Source of the DNA: Rhodobacterales bacterium
GTDB lineage: Bacteria; Pseudomonadota; Alphaproteobacteria; Rhodobacterales; Rhodobacteraceae
DNA length: 38,624 nucleotides
Direction of reading: 5' to 3'
NCBI GenBank assembly: GCA_002746935.1
Contig: PDRW01000009.1
Coordinates: forward strand, 1 to 38,624
In this document: piece by piece, positions 9,883 to 19,573 of the stretch
Numbering within the stretch: the stretch's first letter is position 1
How the letters are laid out: each line of letters starts with the position of its first letter
Made by a program: the position numbers and the translations under genes
The notes under the pieces: generated by a model
Told to the model about the DNA's origin: nothing
The model's input: only the letters and a program-made list of their open reading frames with translations
The model's database searches: none

Positions 9883-9940
9883 GGCCTCAGTGCAGGCCTC
9901 GGTGCAGGCCTCGGTGCAGGCCTCGGTGCAGGCCTCAGTG
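9883..9940. repeat. 12-bp tandem repeat, about 4.8 copies
   Basis: The unit GGCCTC(A/G)GTGCA is repeated from 9883; the two inner full copies plus one are identical and the outer ones carry A instead of G at position 7. It lies between two convergent genes and its last copy runs into the stop codon of the DUF1150 gene. Each unit contains the small palindromes GGCC and TGCA. It is a minisatellite, likely prone to copy-number change. Confidence 0.9.
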
Positions 9941-10162
9941 AACCGCGACCGGCGAGAAATCGTTGCGCCGCGCCAGCACAAAGGCCATCTGCCGGTCGCT
10001 CACCAGCGCCAGCCGCGTGCCTTCGGCATCGTGAACCGCATAGAGCGTTTCGAGCCCCTGCGCCTCGCGCTGCACCGCTTCCGGCAGATCCTTCACCGAC
10101 ACTTCCCGAACATAGACGATCCGCTCCCCGGTTTCGGGAAGGACTTCATGTTTCATGTCCAT
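9935..10162 (-). CDS. DUF1150 family protein
   Basis: A 75-residue soluble protein with the DUF1150 signature: ERIVYVREVSVKDLPEAVQ, then GLETLYAVHDAEG, then ALVSDRQMAFVLARRNDF. This family is found mainly in alphaproteobacteria, normally directly behind an Hsp20 gene, as here. The ATG at 10162 has a near-perfect AAGGAGGG ribosome site. An upstream GTG at 10192 overlaps the hsp20 stop but has no such site. Co-transcription with hsp20 suggests a role in heat-shock proteostasis. The biochemical function is unknown. Its stop codon is formed within the tandem repeat. Confidence 0.9.
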   Translation of the reverse strand: MDMKHEVLPETGERIVYVREVSVKDLPEAVQREAQGLETLYAVHDAEGTRLALVSDRQMAFVLARRNDFSPVAVH

Positions 10163-10188
10163 GACGCCCTCCTTGGCTGCGCCCGCGT

Positions 10189-10614
10189 TCACCCCCGCCG
10201 GATCTCGATATTCTGCACCCGGGGCTCCGGGATCGCGCGTTCGAGATCAATGTGCAAAAGCCCGTTGCCGGTGTCGGCGCCGGTCACCTCGACGCCATCG
10301 GCCAGCACGAAGCTTTTCGTGAATTGCCGCGTGGCAATGCCGTGATGCAGATAGACCCGGCCCTCGTCCTTGTCCGAAATCCGGCCGCGCACAATGAGCT
10401 TGCGGTCTTCCACGGTGATCGACAGATCGTCATCGGCGAAACCGGCCACCGCCAGCGTGATCCGGTAGGCACGATCGCTGACCTGCTCGATGTTGAACGG
10501 CGGGTAGCCATCCGTCCCCGATTTCTCGGCCTGTTCCAGCATCCGCTCAAGCTGGTCGAATCCCAGCAGGAAAGGGTGGGAGCCCAGCGTCATCTTGGTC
10601 ATCTGCTTGGTCAT
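10189..10614 (-). CDS. Small heat shock protein, Hsp20 family
   Basis: A 141-residue alpha-crystallin domain chaperone that holds unfolding proteins in the cytoplasm. The domain runs from PPFNIEQVSDRAYRITLAVAG through DDLSITVEDRKLIVRGR to the C-terminal RAIPEPRVQNIEI. The I-E-I tail motif used for oligomer assembly is in place. It resembles the IbpA subgroup. The first ATG (10614) is chosen: AGGA is nine bases upstream, while the next in-frame ATG at 10602 is too far from it. Upstream there is a heat-shock (RpoH-like) promoter and a leader with a possible ROSE-type thermometer. The DUF1150 gene follows in the same transcript. Confidence 0.95.
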   Translation of the reverse strand: MTKQMTKMTLGSHPFLLGFDQLERMLEQAEKSGTDGYPPFNIEQVSDRAYRITLAVAGFADDDLSITVEDRKLIVRGRISDKDEGRVYLHHGIATRQFTKSFVLADGVEVTGADTGNGLLHIDLERAIPEPRVQNIEIRRG

Positions 10615-10680
10615 CTGCTAACGTCCTTTTCCAAAAGCGACCGGTGGTTTCAGGGCCCCGCAGCGGCAGCCCGTGACCTC
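10615..10680 (-). promoter_or_regulatory. Candidate ROSE-like RNA thermometer in the hsp20 leader
   Basis: In the hsp20 leader the pentamer UCGCU (complement of 10636-10640) lies eight bases before the ribosome site AAGGA and can pair with AGGA (10624-10627), leaving one G unpaired. A flanking G-C pair extends the helix. This U(U/C)GCU/AGGA pairing with a bulged G is the known core of ROSE elements, which mask small heat-shock gene ribosome sites at low temperature. The upstream part can form another GC-rich hairpin. Confidence 0.45.
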
Positions 10681-10684
10681 AGAA

Positions 10685-10713
10685 ACATGGGGGCGCCGCA
10701 TCGCGCCCGCAAG
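10685..10713 (-). promoter_or_regulatory. RpoH (sigma32)-like promoter of hsp20
   Basis: On the minus strand CTTGCGG (10713-10707) is separated by 14 bases from CCCCATGT (10692-10685). This agrees with the sigma32 pattern CTTG...CCCCATnT. It is oriented to hsp20 and would start RNA about 65 bases before its ATG. Confidence 0.55.
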
Positions 10714-10788
10714 GGGCAAAGCGCTCTGGATTTTGGCGGGTTTTGGTTTAACTTGTTTCACGGACTGCGAAATCAGGAACCGGGACCA

Positions 10789-11007
10789 ATGAGCAAAGCC
10801 AAGGAAATGAAGGCCGATGAGGTGCTGCGCGTCGAGCTTGAGGTGTTGCGCCAGGAGCATGGCGACCTTGACACCGCGATCGGAGCGCTGGAAGAGCGCA
10901 CCGCCTCCGATCAGTTGACCATCACGCGGCTGAAGAAGCAAAAGCTCGCCCTGAGGGACAAGATCGCCCGGATCGAAGACAAGCTCACCCCCGATATCAT
11001 TGCCTAG
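10789..11007 (+). CDS. DUF465 (YdcH-like) small coiled-coil protein
   Basis: A 72-residue, highly charged helical protein: [19 protein letters not shown], then the [22 protein letters not shown] block, the typical DUF465 signature. Function in the family is unknown. AGGAACC lies upstream of the ATG at 10789. It is divergent from hsp20 and 71 bases ahead of purE on the same strand. Confidence 0.9.
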   Translation: MSKAKEMKADEVLRVELEVLRQEHGDLDTAIGALEERTASDQLTITRLKKQKLALRDKIARIEDKLTPDIIA

Positions 11008-11078
11008 CCGGGCGCGCGGTCCGGGGGCGTTTGGGGGGGCGCAGACCATGCACAGACCATGCCGGGGAGGGCAAGGCG

Positions 11079-11564
11079 ATGAATGTGAAGGTGGGCATCA
11101 TCATGGGCAGCCAGTCCGACTGGCCGACGATGAAGCAGGCGGCACAGGTGCTCGACGAGCTGGGCGTGGCCTATGAAACGAAGATCGTCTCCGCCCACCG
11201 CACCCCGGACCGGCTGTGGGACTATGGCAAGACCGCCGCGGAGCGCGGGCTCGCGGTGATCATCGCGGGGGCCGGGGGGGCCGCGCATCTGCCGGGGATG
11301 ATGGCCTCCAAGACCCGGGTGCCGGTGGTCGGCGTGCCGGTGCAGACCCGGGCGCTCTCGGGGGTCGACAGCCTCTATTCCATCGTCCAGATGCCGAAAG
11401 GTTTTCCGGTCGCCACCATGGCGATCGGCGCCGCCGGGGCGGCCAATGCCGGGCTGATGGCGGCGGCAATCCTCGCGACTTCCGATGCAGAGCTTGCGGC
11501 GCGGCTCGACGCCTGGCGCGCGGCGCTTTCGGCCTCGATCCCGGAGGTGCCCGCCGATGAGTGA
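11079..11564 (+). CDS. purE: 5-(carboxyamino)imidazole ribonucleotide mutase
   Basis: A 161-residue class I PurE converting N5-CAIR to CAIR in purine synthesis. Motifs: [13 protein letters not shown] at the N-terminus, [26 protein letters not shown] and GVPVQT. The start at 11079 is preceded by GGGGAGGGCAAGG. Its last codons overlap the purK start by eight bases, so the two are translated together, matching their consecutive reactions. Confidence 0.97.
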   Translation: MNVKVGIIMGSQSDWPTMKQAAQVLDELGVAYETKIVSAHRTPDRLWDYGKTAAERGLAVIIAGAGGAAHLPGMMASKTRVPVVGVPVQTRALSGVDSLYSIVQMPKGFPVATMAIGAAGAANAGLMAAAILATSDAELAARLDAWRAALSASIPEVPADE

Positions 11565-12729
11565 CCCGCAGCCCCTGCCCTCCTCACCCCTGGAACCGGG
11601 CGCCAGCATCGGCATCCTCGGCGGTGGCCAGCTCGGCCGGATGCTCTCGCTCGCCGCCGCCCGCCTCGGGTTCAAGACCCATATCTTCGAGCCCGGCGCC
11701 GCACCGCCCGCGGGTCAGGTGGCCGACCGCGTCACCACCGCCCGCTATGACGACGAAGCGGCGCTCAAAGCCTTCGGCAGGAGCGTCGATGTCATCACCT
11801 ATGAGTTCGAGAACATCCCCACCACGGCGCTCGACATCCTCGAATCCCTCGCCCCGATCCGCCCGGGCCGCGACGCCCTGCGGATCAGCCAGGACCGGCT
11901 GGTGGAGAAAGACTTCCTCGAAAGCTGCGGCCTCAGGGTGGCGCCCCATGCGGCGGTGTTCAACCTGCTCGACCTGACGGAAGCGATGGAGCACACCGGC
12001 CTGCCCGCGATCCTCAAGACCCGCCGCTTCGGCTATGATGGCAAGGGGCAGGCGCGGATCAGCCGGGCGGAAGAGGCGGGCGCGGCACTGGCAGAGATCG
12101 GCGAGGCCCCGGCGATCCTCGAAGGCTTCGTGAATTTCGAGCGCGAGGTGAGCGTGATCGTGGCGCGCGGGCTCGACGGCACCATGGCCTGTTTCGACCC
12201 GGGCGAGAATCTCCATGAAAACGGCATCCTCGCCACAACCATTGTGCCCGCCACCCTTGATGCACCGCGCCAGCAGGCCGCGCGCCGCGCCGCCGAGGCG
12301 ATCGCGGAAAAGCTTGGTTATGTGGGTGTGATGGGGGTCGAGCTGTTCGTGACCGGGAGCGGGACTGGATCCGGGAACGGGGCCAAGAACGAGGCCGGGC
12401 TGGTGGTCAACGAGATTGCGCCCAGGGTGCACAATTCCGGCCACTGGACCCAGAACGGCTGCGTGATCGACCAGTTCGAGCAGCATATCCGCGCGGTGGC
12501 GGGCTGGCCGCTGGGCGACGGGGCGCGGCATTCGGATGTGGTGATGCAGAACCTGATCGGCGGGGACATTGCCCGCGCCGCGGCGCTTGCCGCCGACCCG
12601 CGCGCGGCGCTGCATCTCTACGGCAAGGCGGAGGTGAAGCCGGGCCGGAAGATGGGCCATGTCAACCGGGTGGTCGGGCCTGCAACGGGGGTTTCGGGGG
12701 GGCCTGCAAAAGGGCCTTCGAAGGGCTGA
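11557..12729 (+). CDS. purK: 5-(carboxyamino)imidazole ribonucleotide synthase
   Basis: A 390-residue ATP-grasp enzyme that carboxylates AIR using ATP and bicarbonate, supplying PurE. It opens with the nucleotide-fold motif [21 protein letters not shown]-grasp features follow: [32 protein letters not shown], and [15 protein letters not shown] with the late [18 protein letters not shown]. The ATG lies inside the end of purE. A glycine/serine-rich insertion ([16 protein letters not shown]) near residue 270 is longer than in many relatives. The C-terminus is a short repeat-like [17 protein letters not shown] tail. Confidence 0.97.
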   Translation: MSDPQPLPSSPLEPGASIGILGGGQLGRMLSLAAARLGFKTHIFEPGAAPPAGQVADRVTTARYDDEAALKAFGRSVDVITYEFENIPTTALDILESLAPIRPGRDALRISQDRLVEKDFLESCGLRVAPHAAVFNLLDLTEAMEHTGLPAILKTRRFGYDGKGQARISRAEEAGAALAEIGEAPAILEGFVNFEREVSVIVARGLDGTMACFDPGENLHENGILATTIVPATLDAPRQQAARRAAEAIAEKLGYVGVMGVELFVTGSGTGSGNGAKNEAGLVVNEIAPRVHNSGHWTQNGCVIDQFEQHIRAVAGWPLGDGARHSDVVMQNLIGGDIARAAALAADPRAALHLYGKAEVKPGRKMGHVNRVVGPATGVSGGPAKGPSKG

Positions 12730-12778
12730 ACCGGCCGCCCTTCCCACAGGCGGGCGATCCGCCGGATCGCGCGGCGCG

Positions 12779-13564
12779 CTACCCGCCGCCCGCTTCCCCG
12801 CGCACCCGCTCGATCACATCGGCCCAGGTCACGTCGCGGTCGAAATGTCCGGTCTCGAGAAAGGACACCACTTCGGCGATCACCAGCGGGTTGTTCATCA
12901 TGAAGGTGTGGGTCACCGGCAGCACGATATGGTCGGTCATGCCGTCGAGCCGGGTGCTCTCGACCGAGACCTTGCCGTCGTCCTCGCCTTCGATCATCGA
13001 GGAAAACACCGGGTTGACCGAGCGGTTGCCCGCGATCACCCCAAGCTCGAACCCCGCCGTCCCGGTGGTGTTGGGCACCGAGGCGGGATCGGTGCCAAGC
13101 TCCAGCCCCGCCGGGCCGTTGAGCCATTCGAAGGGCTCGAAATCGCCAAGCTGATAGGTCTTGAAGGCATCGACCAGTTCCGAGCCCTGGTTGGGCGGCG
13201 CCAGCATCACCACCCGGCCCATGCGCGCCGGCCGGTGGTCGCGCAGCCAGACCCGGGCGAGGATCCCGCCGAGGGAATGGGTCACGAAATGCGTGGTCTT
13301 GCCGCCGCATTGCGCCACCGCGGGCGGCAGCGCAAGCTCGGCCAGTTCGTCGATCGGCGCTTCGGTCGACGGGTAATCGAGGTTCACCACCTGATAACCG
13401 AGGCCGTCCAGCGCCTCCTGCATCACCATCAGCGAGGCGGAACTGCGGGCAAGGCCATGCAACAGCACGACGCAATCGCCCGGCCGCTCCCGGGCCGCGG
13501 CATCGGACAGGGCGGTCGGCATGACGAGCGCGAGGCTCGCAAACAGGGCGGTCAGTTTGCGCAT
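12779..13564 (-). CDS. Secreted alpha/beta-hydrolase, lipase-like
   Basis: A 261-residue protein with a signal peptide ([24 protein letters not shown]), so probably periplasmic. The alpha/beta-hydrolase hallmarks are VVLLHGLAR (oxyanion H36-G37), the nucleophile elbow T-H-S97-[11 protein letters not shown] after it, and a late THTFMMNNP that may give the catalytic histidine. The pattern resembles bacterial triacylglycerol lipases/esterases of the PGAP1-like group. Start at 13564 is chosen so the signal peptide leads. It is convergent with purK. Substrate unknown. Confidence 0.85.
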   Translation of the reverse strand: MRKLTALFASLALVMPTALSDAAARERPGDCVVLLHGLARSSASLMVMQEALDGLGYQVVNLDYPSTEAPIDELAELALPPAVAQCGGKTTHFVTHSLGGILARVWLRDHRPARMGRVVMLAPPNQGSELVDAFKTYQLGDFEPFEWLNGPAGLELGTDPASVPNTTGTAGFELGVIAGNRSVNPVFSSMIEGEDDGKVSVESTRLDGMTDHIVLPVTHTFMMNNPLVIAEVVSFLETGHFDRDVTWADVIERVRGEAGGG

Positions 13565-13717
13565 CGGTCTGAGATAGGGATTGCAGCGCCCGGTTGCGAG
13601 GGGCGCGGCGCGAAAAACGGGCAAACCGGCGAAACGCCGCGCATCCGGGGCGCGGCGCTTCGTGTTCGGGTCACCGATCCGGGGTACAGACGGGATTCGT
13701 TGCCAGACTCGCGCCAG

Positions 13718-14857
13718 TCAGGCGGCGTGGCCTGCCGCATCGAGGCGGATGACCCTGGCGACCAGCGCCCCCGCGCCGATCAGAAACACCGCCATTGTCG
13801 CGAGCCAGCCAAGGAAGGGCACAAGCCCCACCGCCGCGGCCAGCGCCGCGCCGGCGAAGGCGGCAACCGCGCGCTCGCCCGTGCTCGCCGGGTCGCCACG
13901 TCCCGCCGTTCCCACGGCCCAGACCCCCAGCGCATAAGTGCCGACCACATAGCCCGCAACCCCGAGCAGCACGGCGGCGAGCACGGGCAGCGGCAACAGC
14001 AGGATGCCGAAACCGGTCATCGCCAGCAGCACCACCGAGCCGGTCAGCGCCGAAATGCCGACCGCCCCGACAACGCCGGAAAACCCCGGCCGGGCGAGGA
14101 TGCGCGCGCGCAGCCCGGCAAGGTAGTCCGGCGCAGACGCCGCAAACAGCGTCCCCAGCAGGCCCACCACCAGCACCCCGACGGCCCAGCGGAAAGCCCG
14201 CGCGAAGACCCCCGGGCGCTCGCCGAGCATCGGATGGGCCTCGTCGAAGGCCCGCGCCTCATGGAAGGTGATCCGGTCCGCGCCGGCGACACGCGCGGGC
14301 ACCCCGACCGCCTCCGGATCGTCGGTATAGATGTGCACCGCGCCCTCGATACGGGCCGCGTCGCCCCATTCCAGATCGTCGCCCGCCAGCGCCACATCGC
14401 CGCTGATCGTGGCGTTGATCCGCAGCCATTCGCCGCCCAGCACGGCGCTGCCCGCCACCGGGCCGTCGAGCTCGATGGTCTCGCCCGCGGCGCGCAGATT
14501 GCCGGAGACCGGCTCGGTGATGGTGACGGTCTGGCCGAACAGGGTGACATTGCCCGCCACCGGCCCGGCGATATCCACGTCCTGCCCCATGCCATAGAGG
14601 TTTTCGCCGATACGGGCATCGACCGCGACCCTGCGGCCGGCCAGGTGGGCGGAGCCCTCCATGTCCGTCGTCACCCGCACCGTATGACCTGCGGCAAAGA
14701 GATCGCCGGCCGGCGCGGCGACCGGTTCGACATGGCGTCCGGCCATATAGACGTCGCCGCCGAAGCGCCAATCGTTGTCGTTGCCGGCGCATGCGGGCGC
14801 GGCGGCGAGCCCGATCGCCAGTGCCGGAACCAGTGCCGGAAGGAATGCGCGCATCAT
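13718..14857 (-). CDS. Polymer-forming beta-helix protein with membrane domain
   Basis: A 379-residue protein. A signal peptide ends at PACAG. Residues about 30-190 form regular beta-helix-type repeats such as GRRVAVDARIGENLYGMG, VAGNVTLFGQTVTI and VSGNLRAAGETIEL, as in bactofilin-like polymer-forming proteins. Residues about 215-379 are hydrophobic with about four to five spans rich in glycine (VGVLVVGLLGTLFAASA, LLLPLPVLAAVLLGVAG). Two adjacent ATGs occur; GGAGAC lies upstream. The architecture suggests a periplasmic scaffold carried by a membrane anchor. Exact role unknown. Confidence 0.8.
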   Translation of the reverse strand: MMRAFLPALVPALAIGLAAAPACAGNDNDWRFGGDVYMAGRHVEPVAAPAGDLFAAGHTVRVTTDMEGSAHLAGRRVAVDARIGENLYGMGQDVDIAGPVAGNVTLFGQTVTITEPVSGNLRAAGETIELDGPVAGSAVLGGEWLRINATISGDVALAGDDLEWGDAARIEGAVHIYTDDPEAVGVPARVAGADRITFHEARAFDEAHPMLGERPGVFARAFRWAVGVLVVGLLGTLFAASAPDYLAGLRARILARPGFSGVVGAVGISALTGSVVLLAMTGFGILLLPLPVLAAVLLGVAGYVVGTYALGVWAVGTAGRGDPASTGERAVAAFAGAALAAAVGLVPFLGWLATMAVFLIGAGALVARVIRLDAAGHAA

Positions 14858-14983
14858 CGGATTGTCTCCGCTCTGGAATGTAACTGGCTTTAACATAGCA
14901 ACGCGGGGCCGGTCTTGTAAGGGCTGAACAGAGGATTTGCAAAGAAACCGGGGCGGGGTTCCCCCGATCGGGCGCGTCCTGGG

Positions 14984-15012
14984 AAAAGGGGCCGCCCCGC
15001 CGGGCGACCCCT
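14984..15012 (-). terminator. Terminator after groEL
   Basis: Downstream of groEL the minus strand reads AGGGGTCGCC, a six-base loop, GGCGGCCCCT, then TTTT. The ten-base stem contains one G.U pair. A run of T residues directly follows the stem, as in a Rho-independent terminator. Confidence 0.75.
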
Positions 15013-15109
15013 CACTTTTCCGCGGCTTCCCGCGGTATCTCGCGCAGGCGGGCCGCCTCTGCGGGAGACCGGATCAGCCCCGGTCACCCGCCACGCGGCC
15101 CAAAGGGCG

Positions 15110-16762
<1,653 letters not shown>

Positions 16763-16794
16763 TCAGTAAATCTTGCTGGTCCGGGTCGCGACGA

Positions 16795-17082
16795 TCAGGC
16801 AATGATGCCCATGATGTCGGATTCTTTCATGATGAGCAGTTCCTCGCCGTCGAGGGTGATCTCGGTGCCCGACCATTTGCCGAACAGGATCCGGTCGCCT
16901 TCCCTGACGTCCATGGCAATGCGCTCGCCGTCGTCGTCGCGCGCGCCGGCGCCAACCGCGACGATGATACCCTCAGCGGGCTTTTCCTTGGCGGAATCGG
17001 GGATGATGAGGCCGCCGGCGGTCTTTTCTTCGCTTTCGACGCGGCGGACGAGCACGCGGTCATGCAGGGGCTTGAATGCCAT
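16795..17082 (-). CDS. groES: Co-chaperonin GroES (10 kDa)
   Basis: A 95-residue lid protein for GroEL. It reads [14 protein letters not shown], then the mobile-loop region [12 protein letters not shown], and the C-terminal [14 protein letters not shown]. The start at 17082 follows AGGAG at good spacing; an upstream in-frame extension has no support. First gene of the groESL operon, preceded by CIRCE and a sigma70 promoter. Confidence 0.98.
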   Translation of the reverse strand: MAFKPLHDRVLVRRVESEEKTAGGLIIPDSAKEKPAEGIIVAVGAGARDDDGERIAMDVREGDRILFGKWSGTEITLDGEELLIMKESDIMGIIA

Positions 17083-17135
17083 TGTGAGGCTCCTGAACTT
17101 TCTTTTCCGTTGTGCCCGGGTGTTTGCTCCGGGCC

Positions 17136-17162
17136 TTGGCACTCACCCGGGGCGAGTGCTAA
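17136..17162 (-). promoter_or_regulatory. CIRCE operator of groESL
   Basis: TTGGCACTC (17136-17144), nine bases, then GAGTGCTAA (17154-17162). This is the CIRCE inverted repeat (TTAGCACTC-N9-GAGTGCTAA) with one mismatch, the binding site of the HrcA repressor. It lies between the promoter and the groES start, so HrcA would block early transcription. Confidence 0.93.
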
Positions 17163-17169
17163 CGGCGCA

Positions 17170-17198
17170 TAGCTAGGGAGGCGGCCCGGGGGTGTCAA
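17170..17198 (-). promoter_or_regulatory. Sigma70-type promoter of groESL
   Basis: On the minus strand TTGACA (17198-17193) is followed by 17 bases and TAGCTA (17175-17170). The -35 box is a perfect match and the spacing is ideal. The CIRCE operator begins eight bases downstream, at the expected transcription start. Confidence 0.8.
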
Positions 17199-17268
17199 CC
17201 GCGGGGATGGGAAAAATCTGCGCAGAAAACCGATGCCGGAAACGGCGCGGAAACTCTGCGGCCCGGCC

Positions 17269-17931
17269 CTACCGCCCGATTGCCGCCCGCCCCTCCGGGG
17301 TCAGCCCATAGACCCCGCGCGCCACCCGTTCGAACCAGCCATAGCGGTTCGCCCGCATCATCTGGGTGGCGCGGCCCACCCCGGTGGCCTTCGCCACCGC
17401 CGCACCCCGGGCCGGCCCATGGTCGGCAAGCCAGACCGCAAGGCGCTCCGCGTCCTGGCGGTAGGCGGTCACCACCCGGCCGCGGCCGCCGCCGGTGTTG
17501 GGGTCGCCCGTCCGGCGGGCGAACTCGCCCAGCAGCCGGGCCCTGCGGGCCGGGGCCTTGCGCGGGCGGAAGGGTTTCGGATCCGCATGGACCTCGACAA
17601 ACCCATCCGCCAGCCGCACCGTGAGCACACCGAGGCACAGCCTTCGGCACAGGGCGAGATTGCCCTTGAACGCCTGCCATCCGGCGCGCCCCTGCCAGCG
17701 CGGCACGGCGACATAGACAGTGTCGGTCAGGCCCTGGCGCGCCACCGCCTGTTGCAGAAGCCTGAGCGAAAACCCGGCCTTCAGCTCCACCACCACCATG
17801 TCGTCGCCGCGGAGCCCGACCACATCGGCCGGCCCCACCTCGCCCTTCACCACATAGCCCGCGGCCTCCAGATGGGCCTTCACGGGGGCATAGAGCGCGG
17901 TTTCGGGCGGGCGTGGAGCGGGGCGTGACAT
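17269..17931 (-). CDS. DUF2161 PD-(D/E)XK-like putative nuclease
   Basis: A 220-residue protein of the DUF2161 family, described as a PD-(D/E)XK-type phosphodiesterase. Candidate active-site residues are D36 (GPADVVGL) and E49-L-K51 (VVVELKAG), the classic spacing of this nuclease fold. The C-terminal part, with GVGRATQMMRANRYGWFERV and RGVYGLTPEG, looks like a winged-helix DNA-binding domain. The start at 17931 is the last ATG compatible with the conserved N-terminus; upstream codons lack support. It is divergent from ppaC. DNA repair or defence roles are possible but unproven. Confidence 0.8.
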   Translation of the reverse strand: MSRPAPRPPETALYAPVKAHLEAAGYVVKGEVGPADVVGLRGDDMVVVELKAGFSLRLLQQAVARQGLTDTVYVAVPRWQGRAGWQAFKGNLALCRRLCLGVLTVRLADGFVEVHADPKPFRPRKAPARRARLLGEFARRTGDPNTGGGRGRVVTAYRQDAERLAVWLADHGPARGAAVAKATGVGRATQMMRANRYGWFERVARGVYGLTPEGRAAIGR

Positions 17932-18074
17932 GGTGGGTCTGGTAGCGGCTTTGGCGGGCCACGGAAAGGCGCGGGGCCGTCCGGCGCCGACACAGTCCGA
18001 AAACCCCATAGGTGACAAACCCGAACCGCCGCCCTATACACGCGCAATTCCACCCGAACTGAACGGATACGCCC

Positions 18075-18995
18075 ATGACCACCCTCGTTTTCGGCCACAA
18101 GTCGCCCGACACCGATTCCACCGGCTCGCCCCTCGTCTGGGCGTGGTATCTCAAGGAGATCGCCGGCGAAGATGCCGAAGCCGTGCTGCTCGGCGAGCCC
18201 AACACCGAGGCCGCCTTCGTGCTTGAACGCTGGAACGCGCCGAAGCCGCGGATCATCGAAGACGTGGCCCCCGGACAGGCCTGCGTGGTCGTCGACACCA
18301 ACAACCCCGCGGAACTCCCCGCCTCGATCAACGAGGCCGATCTGCGTCAGATCATCGACCATCACAAGCTGGTCGGCGGGCTGGAGACGAAGGGGCCGAT
18401 CGACATCACCATCCGCCCGGTGGCCTGCACCGCGACCATCCTCTACGACCTGATCGGCGCCGATACGGCCCGGATGCCCGACGACATCAAGGGGCTGACG
18501 CTCTCCTGCATCCTGTCGGACACGCTGGAATTCCGCTCGCCCACCACCACGGCGCATGACCGCGAGGTCTGCGAGAAACTCGCGTCCGAGCTTGGCATCG
18601 ACATCGCCGATTATGCCGCCGAGCTTTTCGCCGCCAAATCCGACGTCTCGGCGTTTTCGGATGCGGAGCTTCTGCGGATGGATTCGAAGAAATACGCCGT
18701 CGGCGACACGAATTTCCGCGTTTCGGTGCTGGAAACCACCGTCCCCTCGATCCCGCTCGACCGCAAGGCCAGCCTGATCGAGGCAATGGAGACGGTGGCG
18801 AAGGAAGACGAGGTCGATCAGGTGCTGCTGTTCGTGGTCGACATCCTCAAGGAGGAATCGACCCTGCTGGTGCCGAACGATCTGGTGAAGCGCGTGGCCG
18901 AAAAGAGCTTCGGCGCGACCGTTGAAGGCGACACGGTGGTGCTGCCCGGGGTGATGAGCCGCAAGAAGCAGATCATCCCGAACCTCAAGGTCTGA
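18075..18995 (+). CDS. ppaC: Manganese-dependent inorganic pyrophosphatase
   Basis: A 306-residue class II (DHH-family) pyrophosphatase hydrolysing PPi. Metal ligands are visible: H8, D12 and D14 in FGHKSPDTDST, D74 in CVVVDTNN, and the D95-H96-H97 motif in IDHHKLVGG. The C-terminal DHHA2 domain ends SRKKQIIPNLK, holding the substrate-binding arginine/lysine residues. Start codon without a strong ribosome site. A strong terminator follows 20 bases after the stop. Confidence 0.96.
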   Translation: MTTLVFGHKSPDTDSTGSPLVWAWYLKEIAGEDAEAVLLGEPNTEAAFVLERWNAPKPRIIEDVAPGQACVVVDTNNPAELPASINEADLRQIIDHHKLVGGLETKGPIDITIRPVACTATILYDLIGADTARMPDDIKGLTLSCILSDTLEFRSPTTTAHDREVCEKLASELGIDIADYAAELFAAKSDVSAFSDAELLRMDSKKYAVGDTNFRVSVLETTVPSIPLDRKASLIEAMETVAKEDEVDQVLLFVVDILKEESTLLVPNDLVKRVAEKSFGATVEGDTVVLPGVMSRKKQIIPNLKV

Positions 18996-19014
18996 GGGCT
19001 TCGGGGACCAGAAG

Positions 19015-19040
19015 AAAGGGCGCCTCCGGGCGCCCTTTTC
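19015..19040 (+). terminator. Terminator between ppaC and the rhodanese operon
   Basis: AAAGGGCGCC (19015-19024), loop TCCG, GGCGCCCTTT (19029-19038) followed by TTTC. A perfect ten-base stem with a T run on the plus strand. On the minus strand the stem is followed by CTTCT, so it may serve both convergent genes. Confidence 0.9.
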
Positions 19041-19072
19041 ATGTGTGGGTGTCGGCTGTGGTGTCTGGCGGC

Positions 19073-19438
19073 TCAGACCGCCGGGGCGACCGGCTGGTAG
19101 CCCTGGCGGCCGATGATCGCGATCATGCCACCGGCAACCGAAATCACCTTGTTGTCGAGCATCTGGGCGAGATACATGCCCGCGGCCTGGGTTCGCGAAC
19201 CGGACCGGCAGACAAGCACCACGTCGCGTCCGTCGGCAATGTCATCCCTGATCGCGGCCACAAAGCTCTGCGGATCCTGGAACGTCAAAAGCCTTGCGCC
19301 CTCGATCACACCGGTCTGGTGCCATTCGGGCGGGGTGCGGATGTCGACCAGCAGGCCGCCGGAGGCCCTGATCTCGTCGACACTCATCTCCTTGTGCTCG
19401 AACCCCTCGATCCGGGGCGGGCGGCGGAAACCGAACAT
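19073..19438 (-). CDS. Rhodanese-like sulfurtransferase, cytoplasmic
   Basis: A 121-residue single-domain rhodanese. The fold landmarks are VDIRTPPEW, TGVIEGARLL and the active-site loop VLVC77-RSGSRT with the cysteine that would carry persulfide sulfur, followed by GGMIAII. There is no signal peptide. The ribosome site AAGGAGAG is very good. It follows a paralogue 135 bases upstream on the same strand that differs mainly by an N-terminal membrane anchor, so the pair probably arose by tandem duplication. Confidence 0.92.
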   Translation of the reverse strand: MFGFRRPPRIEGFEHKEMSVDEIRASGGLLVDIRTPPEWHQTGVIEGARLLTFQDPQSFVAAIRDDIADGRDVVLVCRSGSRTQAAGMYLAQMLDNKVISVAGGMIAIIGRQGYQPVAPAV

Positions 19439-19573
19439 TTATCTCTCCTTCCGGGAGCCGCGGCGGGCGGTCTCCCCTGTCGTTGGATGGTCATTGCATT
19501 GCGATCAGCGGGCGGGCCCGGTGGCCCCCTGCCCGCCGTTTCGCGAGGGCGGGATGGAAAAGGCGCAGGTGGC

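Noticed and set aside
9883-9940. CRISPR-like array
   Set aside because: Units are only 12 bp and directly contiguous, with no unique spacers and no cas genes nearby.
12659-14893. A 744-codon plus-strand frame across the lipase and beta-helix genes
   Set aside because: Opposite strand to two genes with signal peptides and motifs; low-complexity R/H/P/G-rich translation.
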